Positions 35,413-47,800 of a DNA stretch of 64,000 nucleotides are shown here, piece after piece (position 1 is the first letter of the stretch; each line of letters opens with the position of its first letter). The stretch spans positions 38,589,027 to 38,653,026 of the forward strand of contig CM049308.1 in the NCBI GenBank assembly GCA_026874595.1, written 5' to 3'. A model generated the notes under the pieces. The model was not told the DNA's origin and made no database searches. It was given only the letters and a program-made list of their open reading frames with translations. The position numbers and the translations under genes were made by a program. This stretch comes from Sipunculus nudus (Eukaryota; Annelida; Sipuncula; Golfingiida; Sipunculidae).

Positions 35413-37209
35413 AGGACAGGACTGAATAAACTTCATTTTTATTATGTACTGAATAGCCTTTCATGGTTTGTGTTGATTAATAATAGACAGTTTCAGCCAG
35501 TTCAGACCAATTTTGGTCTGATATAAATGTATACTGAATTCTATACTCGCGCCCGTGTCCGAGAATATGCGATATGTAGGCCCAATTCTGAACAAGTACC
35601 GATTTGTGACACACTGACAGGTGCCTGTGTAGGCACAGTGTGGTCAATTCACGTCAAAACACGATCTCAACATCATCAACTGCGCAAGTTCATTGATGCT
35701 AACAATTTGGTCTATTCTAAGGACGAGTGACTCCCCTTTATGTAGCTTTATATAATCTTACATAATATGAAATGCTGAAAACCTACCTAAGACATAATAA
35801 TTCCAGGAAAATATGCACTTCTTATCCCAGTGTGGATCTGAATCTGGCGCACTTGTCAAACTTTCTGCAAGGTGGCGTCGTTAACAACGTGGAGTTATGA
35901 TCAATTTGAACGTTTGTTTCGTAGGCAATTTAATGGCAAAGAATTTCGACTTTTTCAATATTATGCACTTCAATACACAATTAAAAGTATATAGATATAT
36001 TATATATATTTTAATGTAATTTAATCCAAAAAGAAACTTCTTTCAATAAAAATATTAAATGCGAAACTGTTTTAAGATACGGCAGCTAAAATTTGCATGA
36101 GGCTGAAAAGGGAAAGGTGAAGGCCGTCACATTGTTTGACACTAGAAAACGCATTATAAACACTAACAGCTTCTTAGTTAATATGCAATATCACAGATTA
36201 ATAAGTCTCAGTTTTGTGAAATAACTTCTTTTTGAAAATATTGTTTTATAAGTGTGGTGCAGGTGTAATCGATCAGGCTTCACATATGAGAGCGATAATA
36301 TAGGATAAAGCGTTGGAAATGTTACTTGTTAGTCCATCTCCGGACCCTTGTTACTTGTGTCACGTTCCCTGTGCCAGACCTGATGGGCGGACATGTAGCA
36401 TCAGGTCTAGCGAAGGACATAACTTCATTAGGATTATGGCTATGTTTACACTTATAGGCACAGGGGCACTACTCTCCGGGGATAGTACGCGTGACCAGAG
36501 GCTATGATATGGGGGGGGGGAGTTAAATAAAATGATATTAAAAACTCAGTCCAAACAGATTTTCAATGCATGTCCCACTTGGTCTTCTAAAAAAAATGAC
36601 TAATTTCAGTGTCTTTCATGTTGAGTGTTCCCATAACAAGCATATGTAGTGGAATCTGCTTTAAAATGGATTTGTAGTTTCGTTATTGGATTTTGGATTC
36701 AGAACATTTAGGCCAAGATTATTACAAAAGAAAACTTATCAAAATTGTATTATTTTATCTTCTTGAAAGATGAAAATCAAAATAAAAATATTTGATGCGG
36801 AGGATTAAAATTGACAGGGGCTGTGCCTCAGAACAGTAACTTTTATTTTTTTGGCCTTATCCGTGGATAAAAAATTGTATAAAATCAAAATCCTGCTTAT
36901 GAGGGATAGGGAAACCTGTGTAATCAGGGACAGAAAATTGTAATCTTTGAATGTTTAAAGGTGTTTATAAATGAAAACAGAATTTTCTTTTACAACAACG
37001 CCACACCATTACTAGAAAAATTGAACATTTCTAAATCAACTTGCCCTCATATTGATGATATAATATTTTAAGTATCCTATACACAAAACTTCATACAATT
37101 GTAATCTGAAAATTAAATCTTGGTTTTGTGCATGTCAGGTTGAATATCATTTAAAGTAGTAATGAAGGATTATTTGTATTTGTTAAGATAAAATAAATAT
37201 CTCTGGCAT
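35413..37209. other. B9D2-TDP1 intergenic side, putative shared promoter zone
   Basis: The two genes are transcribed away from each other and their leader exons should lie in the 30.2-37.2 kb interval. I cannot place a transcription start. Contains the partial foldback repeat at 36720-36880 and a poly(G) run at about 36511-36520. Confidence 0.35.
36720..36880. repeat. Dispersed copy of the 16.5-kb foldback family
   Basis: Shares, in inverted orientation, ATTGTATTATTTTATCTTCTTGAAAGATGAAAATC and GTGCCTCAGAAC...TTTTTTGGCCTTA with 16490-16620. One-ended and diverged. Confidence 0.6.
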
Positions 37210-37264
37210 AATTTTGTTTCTCCTAATAGTTGTGGTCAGCTGAAGAGAACTGAACATCACAAAA
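37210..37264 (+). promoter_or_regulatory. TDP1: TDP1 5' leader, probably beginning at a splice acceptor
   Basis: A pyrimidine-rich run followed by TAATAG ends at 37229, and a second possible acceptor (GGTCAG) ends at 37239, about 26-36 nt before the ATG. I infer that the TDP1 leader continues in an upstream non-coding exon that I could not place. No TATA box or CpG-rich promoter is obvious between 35.4 and 37.2 kb. Confidence 0.35.
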
Positions 37265-38812
37265 ATGTCTGCAGTCCATGAAATATCTGATTCTGGTTCA
37301 GAGACAGATGGGTGTTTGCCACAACCTAGCCAAAGGCAGAATGCAGAAAAATCAGACTCTGATGCTACAGTTGATTTTGAACCAAAACAGACACCTGGTA
37401 TCAACCACAGTGTGTCGGACTCTGATGCTACATTTGATTCTGATGCTACTTTTGATCCAGATGATGTTAAAGACAGACTTTCACCAAGTCTCATATCAGA
37501 CTCTGATGAAGAGAAGAGTAAACATAAACATATAAGTAAGAAACACAATTCAGACATGAAACATAATGTTAAAGTGATACCAGAAAAGACAAAGAGTAAA
37601 CAGAACTCGGGAGACAACAGGGACAAGTATGAAAATTCCAGTAAGAGCCATACAAGTAAAAGCCAGAAAATGCCATACCAGTTTAAAAAGTCTAATTCAA
37701 GTATTCATAGCATTTCAGACAGTGACTCGGAGAGTGAAAGCAAAGATCTGAGTTCTAAATTACCAAGGAAAAAACGTCGTGACACAGAAGTTTCTAAGTC
37801 AAATAAACCAAGTTCAGTTTTAAGTCAAGTTTCAACATCAGGAGGACCCAGCAGCTCCAAATCTGTACCAACAAGTACATCAGGATCAGCAGTCACAGGG
37901 GGACAACATGGTGTGAGATCTCAAATAAAACGTACACATTCAAGTGAAGATAGTCATGACCCAACCATTCCTCTGTGTCCTTATGGGAAAAGGTGCTACC
38001 GGAAAAACCCTTCTCATTTTAAAGAGTTCCGACACAGAGGTATGCTTATATCAGACTTCTGTTCTCGACTGATCAATAATTTTTCTCCGTCTTGTACATT
38101 TATATGCTGTTATATATTGTCATGATGGACACAAAGATTTAAATGTTATATCAGTAAATCAGTAAATAGACATAACTGGAAACAGTTGAAGAACTTTTGA
38201 GTGAATTATATGAGGAGTTATGGAAATACAATAAATTTAGTCACTATCAGTTTAACCCAATTCCCATCGGTTTAGCAACCAAGAGTCCTTTCAAATGTTT
38301 GACTATTGATAATTGTCAATCTAGTTGATATGATGTAACCTATATTTTCAGAAAACCCTGACTCTCTTACCTTATTTTCTGAAAAATTGAGAAAAATATA
38401 TTTATCTTTTGCCTTATAAACTGCCGCTATTAACTACATTCCCAACATCATGTACCAAAGGCTTAGTGCTTAGTTTTCTCTTGATACCTTGGACAAAAGG
38501 TTCCATCTCAGCTTTGAAAAATATTGCAATATTGCATGGAAAATATTTGAGCAGATGTCATGCATGGAGAAAATGATACCTAAATGAGAAGAAAACTGAT
38601 GCATGCTACAGTTTAATACCAGAAAGTGTGGTGCTATAAATGAACTTAAAAATAAATATCTGCTGTATGTTACTGTAACCAGTGGTGTCAATTTATCTTC
38701 AAGGGTAGGGGGGATGACTCGCAGGGTAGGGAGATGACTCTCAAGGTCCGGGGGGGGGGGGGGGGGATTACAGGCATGGGAGGGTAATCAAAATTGAAAA
38801 AAAAGACATGTT

Positions 38813-38849
<37 letters not shown>

Positions 38850-41800
38850 AATATATATTTACTTTTTATTGTCTGTGTGATACATATCAAATACATTTAT
38901 ATAATAATTTAGTGTAAGGTTTTAAAAAATAAGGTGTATGTTAATTCTAAACCATTTAGATATAAATATTTCACAGTTAACTCATAATTGGATATATTTC
39001 TATTTATTAATACATTTCATTTGAAATATATAAATATTATTCACTGAATAGTGGGGGGGGGATTATCCCCCCTTGCCAAAATGTGGTTGGGATATATACC
39101 CCCTACCCCCCCCCCCATATTGATACCCCTGACTGTAACCCTAATAGACATGAGGGGGTTAAGCCTCTGACAATCAGGGGTCTGTGGATGGGGCACTTCC
39201 TCAGAAAAATGATGTGGTTGTCGTTCTCTCTAGATTCATCTGGGCTGGACACAAATGATGATATAACTGTCAGCAGGAGTCACTTGGACATGATTTTAAA
39301 ACATCTTTAAGTTGAAAGACTAAAACACACATAAATTTGTTAAGTGTAACATTTTGTGTACACCTGCAGATGAAGAACCTGCCAGCAAGCGTCAGAGGAC
39401 CACAGATTACGAAAGCATGAGCCCTCATGAAGTGTACTTACACAGCCTTCCAACAGCCTTCTGTCTGACCAGAGTTTCAGGAATACCACACACCTACAAT
39501 GCAAGGCGGGCATTCCATATCAAAGGTAGTTTTATACTTTTTATTAGAAATTTAATATTCTTTTTTAAATACTATATATTTAAAACAGATGAAATTATTG
39601 CAATAACAGATACTGAACACATTCATAAAAATATTGTTCTGGAATACAGGAAATAATCTGTACCTCAGCTAGTTCCTCAGTGGTCACTCTTAGTAATGTG
39701 CTACTATACATTTTTGTATTTTAAATTTATGTATTATGTATGTCATTTCAGTAACATTTGATTTATAAATTAATAGTAATAACATTTTACTGATGTAACA
39801 GTGCACCTAAGGCAGCAGAAACAGCATTTTACTGGCTATTCTAGTGTATTGACACCAGGGATTGCAGAGGCCTGTGCGGTCTGAAGTAAATCATGTATAT
39901 GTATACATGTATATGTTGTAATCAATAGTAAAACAAATATTACCTTAAACAACTCTTAATTAACAACATACCACATTGTGTCAAATTGCCCAATGATAGG
40001 CCAGCTTACCACTGCCTCAGGATTGTATTCATAAAGGCAATCACAAAAAAAGTATTTTTGCGTCATCACGGTGGAGTATCTCACCCAGCTGATCAGTCAG
40101 TCAATCACAATGGCAAACTTCTGCCAGAGATCATTTCTATTCAATCAAACCTCTACCAGTTTATGATTGTTGAACTGCAGCCCAAAGAGGTTTGGCAAAG
40201 GGATTATATCTTAGATCTCAAGCGTTTCATGACAGCTTCCTACATGTCTTTGTGTCATGTTAATCTTTGCCCAACTAGATTTATCTTCTTTAAACATTTC
40301 TAATTTAACATATTCTGATGGACTAGATATATTCCTTCACTACATTTATACATACAGCCCTGGTGTATTTAGAAGCCCCATGCATATTGGGGGAAGGATT
40401 TCTTTACCCATAATCCCTAACCAGCAGAGTCATATATACTCTGGTGAATACTATTCTGTGAAGTGTGTTATTAATTGTTGAACAAGTCACATGGCCCTCT
40501 TGTGACCAAACCCAGAAAAACAACCCCAGGTTAATTAACAGTGCATTATGAATTTGTGTTACAAGAAAACACAAAGAAAAAAAACAAGAAACTTTTGGTC
40601 TAAAAATAATATAAGATCAAATTAGAATAATTCAGTAAACTATTTGCCCAAATACTTAAACATGGGTTTTTTCGTGTTATAACAACTTCATGGAATATGT
40701 AATATTTTGTTAGCATTCCCTTGTGAAATGTAAAAAAAAGGTTTTCCTTGGAATGTAACAAATTTTTATTTTAAAATTTGACAGTTGAGACAAGTAATCC
40801 CTGCTGCTCCTCACTGTATAACTGGAAAAGGTTTGTTTCGAGTAGAAATTATATCTGGCAGAATCAGATAATCAGAACAGAGCACTGGTAAGCTGAGGAG
40901 TTAAACCTTATCATTGTGGACTATCAGTGAATAGAATCTGTGTGTTCTCTGTCCTATGTGGTTTAATTTATTCATTATTGTTTTTACAGATATTTTGTCA
41001 GCAAGTATGGGCAAGTTAGAGAAATCTGCACAGGTCAGTAGAAAGCTCTATCTAAAATTCTTGATCCAATATGCTTAGTCACATTTTTTGTCCTAAGTGT
41101 ATATGGATTGAGTCTAACATGAAACAAAATCCCTAGCTTCCTTCATGTGCCACAGGTTGTTTATGTGATACTGAAGGAACTTTATAATAAAATATAATTA
41201 GTATAAACTTGATTTATTTTACATGGGATTTACAACTAGTTATAATAAGTAATACGGGGCACTCTCCATGGCTTGGATGTTGGCACTCAGTAGTTGGTAT
41301 AATTAGTAATACTAATATAATAAGTGTTGTGGTAGGAGCTGGTTGTAAAATCTTGTCTCCTGATTGAAAGAAAATAACAAATCCCTTTGGAAATATGAAT
41401 TTGAAAATTTGAATTTGAGCACCCAGACTGACAGGGTACACATTGTATCCATTTTCCTTGGAATGTTCTATTGTAAAATCTAGGGAGGTCCTTGGCAAGT
41501 CTCCTTTGAATCCTGACAGTAGGTCTCTTAAATGTATCCCCAAAAACAAAGTTTTGTGGATACTATGTTTTTGACTGGCTTCTGCCGCCGCAGAGTTCAT
41601 TTCCATGAGAAATCCTCTGAGACTACTGGACTGATTTTTCCTAAACTTACATCAATTATCGGGTCACATGTTAACTGGTGCCTCACCAACTGGCGTTGAC
41701 CTCTGACCTTTCTTCTCTGCCCAGCGTCCATTTGTGCGTCTGTTTCCACACATAAACCCAGATATCTCGGGAACTGTTTGACCGAACAGGAAAAATTTTT

Positions 41801-44800
41801 TGTACAAATGTAGCCCTTAGATAGCTTTATAACATATATAAAAAATGGTGGCGCCACCTGCAACTATGTTTGCACAGTGTCCATCTGTTTGTCTGCATTG
41901 GGTTAAAATCAGTCATATCTCTGCAGTGGTTTGACTAATTCACCTGAAATTCGGCATGCTTTAACATCCAGGATAGCTTTCTTGATTTTATGACAGGTGG
42001 CGCCACCTACATTCAGGTTCATGCTGCAGATATCCATGCTTATATCTCGGGAACCGTTTGACAGATTGGGCCAAAATTTTGTATGTGTATAGATCTAACA
42101 TAGCTCTTTATCATACACAAAACTGGAGGTGCCACCTGCAACCATTTTTGCACAGCCTCAGTCTGTTTGTCTGCCGTGGGCTAAAATCACTCATATCTCA
42201 GTAGTGGTTTGACTTATCTGCCTAAAATTTTGCGTGTTTATGCATCTGAGATAGCTTTCTCAATTTTTTGGCAGGTGGCACCACCTACATTTATGTTAAC
42301 GCTGCAGACATCCAAGCTCATATCTCAGGACTGGTTGGACATGTCCCCCTAAAATTCTGCAAGTGTATAGATCTCACATATACATAATTGGTGGCACCAC
42401 CTGCCACAATTTTTGCACAAGTCCTGTTGTTTGTCTGATGTGGGATAAAATCACTCATATACATGTAGTGGTTTGACTTACCTGCCTTACATTTAGCATA
42501 TGTATAAAACTTGGACAGCTTTCTGGATTTTGTGGTAGGTGGCGCAACCTACATACACATTTCAGTCGCAGACATCCATGCTAATATGCAACTCATCTCA
42601 CTATGTTTCCCCTTGCCACTCAATCCATGCCTCACTTCACCCGTTCCACTCTGATTTTGGCGAATACATGTAGTCGCTTGTTGACTACCCATATTCTAGT
42701 TCATATAATACGTGTCAAATACAATCAGATATGGCACAAATTATATTTGTATGCCCTAGAATCTTCTAACACAACATCCATGCAAGGAGGTCTTGGGCTA
42801 TCATATAGGAAACTTTATTCTAAGTTGGCCTTTTGTACTTGATATTAGTTGTGTTTCAAACCAAATCTAGATTTTCAGCATTTGTTAACACCAATTTGAT
42901 AGTTCTATCTTTTCAATTACCATTAAATTGTTCATACTTAAAATTTATGTAAAATAGTCCTTGCTTGCTTTGATTTCTGAATTTAAGTTTTCCATATAAT
43001 AATTACTGGGGAAAAAAACAAAAAATGTATATAGAAGTTGTACAATCTGCATGTATTCGTCATGATGATGACGATGAAAGAGCTGATAGAATGTTAATGT
43101 TTTTTCCTGGTGTAAAGGATTATCGTATTTTGAATTCTTTTTTTTAGTTCAACTACATGTTTGACATCCAATGGCTGGTCGAGCAGTACCCCAAGGAGTT
43201 CAGGTTAGTCCTAAAATGATTGGAGAGCCTGTAAGTTTTAGCAAACACTTGAATGTAGGGCTGAAACGGGTACAAATTTTTGGACTCGAGTACCCGATAA
43301 CCATTACCCGACTCGGACTCGAGTACTCATTACCATGGCAACGCTGTAAGATAAAACGGACATCTGTTTACCGATGCAAAATATGCATATATTTGACTTC
43401 GTGACGATTTAACTTTATCCAAACGAAGAAACAGATATATGTCATAACAAGACCCGTGTTAATTTGACTAGCATATGTTTAGAGCCCTATGTCAGGCTAT
43501 GATAATGAATAAATAGGCCTACAGACTGCCCGTAAATTTGCAGTAATATTCAGATATGCATGTATACATGTACAAACACGAGTACTCGAGTCCAAATTTT
43601 GGACTCGAGTACTCCGTAAGTATTACCCGAACTCGAGTACTCGAGTACTCCTTTCAGCCCTACTTGAATGCTTGCTAAATGTTACCAATCTTGGATTAAG
43701 TACTTGTTACTTCCATGACAATTGCATATGTTGATTTGCTTGATGTTTTTCAAGGGTTTCCTATTCTTATTATAAGGTAAATTATTGTGAAAACTAGAAT
43801 ACAGGTAGTCGACAAGCGACTATGTGTATCCGCCAAAATCAGAGTAGGATGGGTGAAGTGAGGCATGGATTGAGTGGCAAGGGGAAATAGAGTTAGATGT
43901 GTTACATATTAGAATGGATGTCTGCCATGTAAACATGATTGTAGGTGGCACCACCTGATATTTGAATGAGAAACTATCCAAGATGTATACACATGCAAAA
44001 GTTCAGGTGGAAAAGTCAAACTACTGCAGAGATATGAGTGATTTTATCCAACAGCAGACAAACAGATGGACGCTGTGCAAAATTGGCTGCAGGTGGCGCC
44101 ACCATTTTTGTGTATGTTATAAAGCTATCCAAGGGCTACATTTGTGTAATTTTATTTTCCTGATTGGTCAAACTAGTCCGGAGATATAAGCATTAATGTC
44201 TGCAGCGTGAACAGAGCCTCTATGTTTAATGCAAACAAAAGTTTTATGTTAAAAATATTTTTAGATGTTTGATATAGTTTGTCACTAATGTTCCCTTAAC
44301 CATTCTCCGGTTTCGTAAGATTTTGCTGATGTATGTGTTTATTTAAAGAAATTCTCATCCCAGCCACAACGAAATTATTCCTTCGTGTACTAATATAACC
44401 AATGTAAGTGCGTGACCTCCCGGCCCAGTGACCTTCCACTCACATGCTGTGGGAAATAGCAGGATTCTTGAGGTTTGGCAACACCCAGTCAGTTTTTGCT
44501 GGATAAAGTAAAATCTGATTGGCTCTGTGTTTAAAAAATCTGCAGAACTGGTAGAAAAAATCTGATTGGCTTAGCGCACCTGTAAACAAACATAGCTATG
44601 TGGGGCAAGCTTGTGCGGCACGCAGTACAGGAAATATGCAGACAGTGGGGTATAACTGTCCTCAGGCCAGTCAGTATACAGGCTGTGTTGAAAGCTGACG
44701 ATTGCATTGTTTGCATTCCAATTGGGTGAAAAAGTGTAAAGTGACCAGTACCTTGAAGAACATACTTTTGTGCTGGTGATAGCTGCAGTGTGTTTTATGA

Positions 44801-47800
44801 AATATAACACAGGGGAAATTCCACAGAGACAGCACCGCCTAGTGGCCAAACCTGACCGGCAACCGTGGGTTAATGCAGCGGTTAGTGTAGCGAATAGTTG
44901 AGCTTAGCGTAGCCGCTGCTTATGGAGCGTGATATCTGAATGGTAAACTTATGAAAATGAAACCCATGCAGAACATTTAAAAGAGGAAGATCAAGAAAAT
45001 CTAACCGCTGTGATGAAACAAAATATATGCATGGATTGAAGAATTAAAAATTTATTACTTTTGTTCTGCTATTATTCCATTGTTATGCACATGTGTGAAG
45101 GTGTCACAGATCTAGAGTCACAAAGAGTGTAAAGGCACCTTATCTAAATTTTTTAGAATCAGATTTTTTTGCCTAAATTGATAATTTTGTTTACATATAT
45201 GAATACATAAACCACAATATATACCAGATACGGGAATGCTTAGGTTAGAACTCTAGACTCAAGTAATCAGCAAGAATATTAAGATTTTTTTACACATCTT
45301 AGCCTTAGTTTAGCTGGCTAAACATTGAAAGACTTGTAGCCTGTGGTAAATATACTCACTTTGAGGGGAAAAGCACAAGTAGATGAAACCTTTATACAAA
45401 GCAATAACCACCTTTACGGGTCATTTTTCAGCCCCAATAAAAGCAAGGGTATAAAAATATATAGTTTCTCTTCAGGTTTTTGTCTCTGTTGCATTTAAAT
45501 GCTTATTTCTTTTTTTATCTGACAGAAATAAACCTCTGTTGATTGTGCATGGATTCCAAAGAGAGCAGAAGTCAAAGTTAGATATGGAAGCCTCATCTTT
45601 TGATCACATTAGACTCTGTCAGGTAGGAGGTTTGGGCATTTCTCAGTTTCATTGGTAAATTATTATAAATAAAACAGTGAAATTTTCTCAGTTCAGGCAC
45701 AGAGTTTGAATCATTATTTAAGGGAAATGGGAAGAAAGCAACAGAGCATAGGAAAAATGTGTGTTTTGGGCACCTCTTATGTGATACAAATCATCTCCTT
45801 ACGAAGTACTTCATGAGGCATGACTATATACTCATTTAGTACAGTTTCATCCATTTCTATTTCTGGATAAATTATCACACCCATAAACTGAGATTCAGGC
45901 AACAGTGGTACAAGTCACAGTCACAGAGATGATCTTGGTGAAATGATGTTAGCCCAGTAACTTGATTCAGTTTAGAATCAGTCACCATACTCACACCATA
46001 GATGTATCTTATGAAATATTGGTCAGAGTTGAACATGGATGACCTTGCCACATTTTCAACATCACACCCTTGTTACAGATTTCAACAGAGTTCATTGTAC
46101 TGAACAGAATTCCCTGCAGCTTTAAAATTCATTATATTATTTATCAAGTTTTATAACTGTGTATATCACCTGTGACCTGTCAAAATAAAAGATCACAAAG
46201 TTTACAATATTCATCTGGTACTGGTAAAATTGTTGACAGATTTATCATCCTTTTGTTCACAGGCCAGACTGGAGATGATGTACGGAACTCACCACACGTC
46301 AGTATATGTATCTTTTAAATAGTTCACACAGTCCCCTAAAAAAATTATAAAATATTGATAGATAAAAGTGTGTACAAGCCCTTCATGTATTTGATAAGCA
46401 CAACTGTATAGTTATGAGTTTCCTAATAAACTAGGCTTTCACAAAATTATGTGGAATTTACACATGAATATTAACTAGCAATCTTTTAAGATATACAAGA
46501 TTTGCATACCACAGGGCCAATGAATATTTTGAGCAGATTCAGATAGAAGCCAGCAGTTCACAAATATATGTGGCAATACCACAGATCATGCATTAAAAAA
46601 ATTAAAGCTGTGCAATACATATTTGTGAACATTAATAATTAATTTTGAAGAGTAAGGTTAAATATTTTTGTCATATTAGGGATTACAAAGGGAAGTATGA
46701 TAAATATTGGTTATGATGATGTTGAATGTTATCCTGAATGATGTATCATTTCAGGAAGATGATGTTTCTGCTGTATGAGAGTGGTATGAGAGTGGTTATC
46801 CACACATCTAATCTAATACATCAGGACTGGCACCAGAAAACACAGGGGTAAGCAGCACGCAAACATATACTGGGGTGAGCTTTATAGGTGAGAGGCTAAT
46901 ATTTCACTGGTCAATCTGCATGTGCCACTGTGAAAATTTGCCGTAAAATCAGCCGTGGTTGAAATGATTTAGACAGAAATGAAAGTAATTTATGGAGTGG
47001 GTGTTGGCTAAAAACTGCATGCATTATATTATGCACAGTCCTCTCTTCTGGTAGAAAACGGGTGATAAAAATATGTCCACATAAATAATATCCAACAAAC
47101 CTGGACAAATGACAAAATTCCTTTTTTTTTTGCTGATATTAGAGCACAGGAATAAAAATAATTCCTAATGCTGGAATGTAAATTTATATGTTGTTTTAGT
47201 AAAACAATGATGAACATCACATTTACTTAGTAATACATCTCATTTTTTATGTTTAAAGTAGGCTATTCCAATATCTGATATATATTTTACCAAAGATATT
47301 CCCATGAACCTTTTCTAAAAAAAGGCCAGAAAACACTGATCAAACTGCACACAGGCTGTTCCTTTGTTTATATCCACGTATGTTACAGATGGTAGCCCAC
47401 CAAAATAAACCAAACACACTCAACAAGGACATCTGGTGGCAGTTCAGATGGACCTGATTTTGTTAAGGCACAGGGACCATTCCACTTCAACGCACATGCA
47501 ACCAACCATCATTGATTACATGTTTTTATTCTGTTTGTCAACATTGGTGGATGTACTATGTTAACTAACAGCTTTTAGATAAACAAGCTCATATATCTAT
47601 CACAGAGGCATTGTAAGAACTATTCTTACAAGGAATTACCTACATTTCATTAATATGTACTCAGAATGAGCCAGAATTTGCATAAATTTTACAGAAAATT
47701 TAGATGAAAAGGGGGTCTTTAAACTATTTTTTGGCATGGACATCAGAATTGTATTCTACAAATATTTGTATGAGAGGGTTAGGGGGGGAGTATGGTTTAC

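Noticed and set aside
37183-37626. 147-codon frame antisense to TDP1 exon 1
   Set aside because: Mirror of the repetitive SDSD-coding region; the sense strand is clearly the gene.
39236-39310. Possible extra TDP1 exon (after TCTCTCTAG, reading SSGLDTNDD)
   Set aside because: Acceptor is good but no donor gives the phase needed for exon 2, while exons 1 and 2 already join in frame.
39986-40303. 105-codon frame in TDP1 intron 2
   Set aside because: No recognisable domain and no splice sites in keeping with TDP1.
44500-44580. Two TCTGATTGGCT (CCAAT-box) motifs suggesting an internal promoter
   Set aside because: Two short motifs only; no transcript start or exon evidence in TDP1 intron 4.
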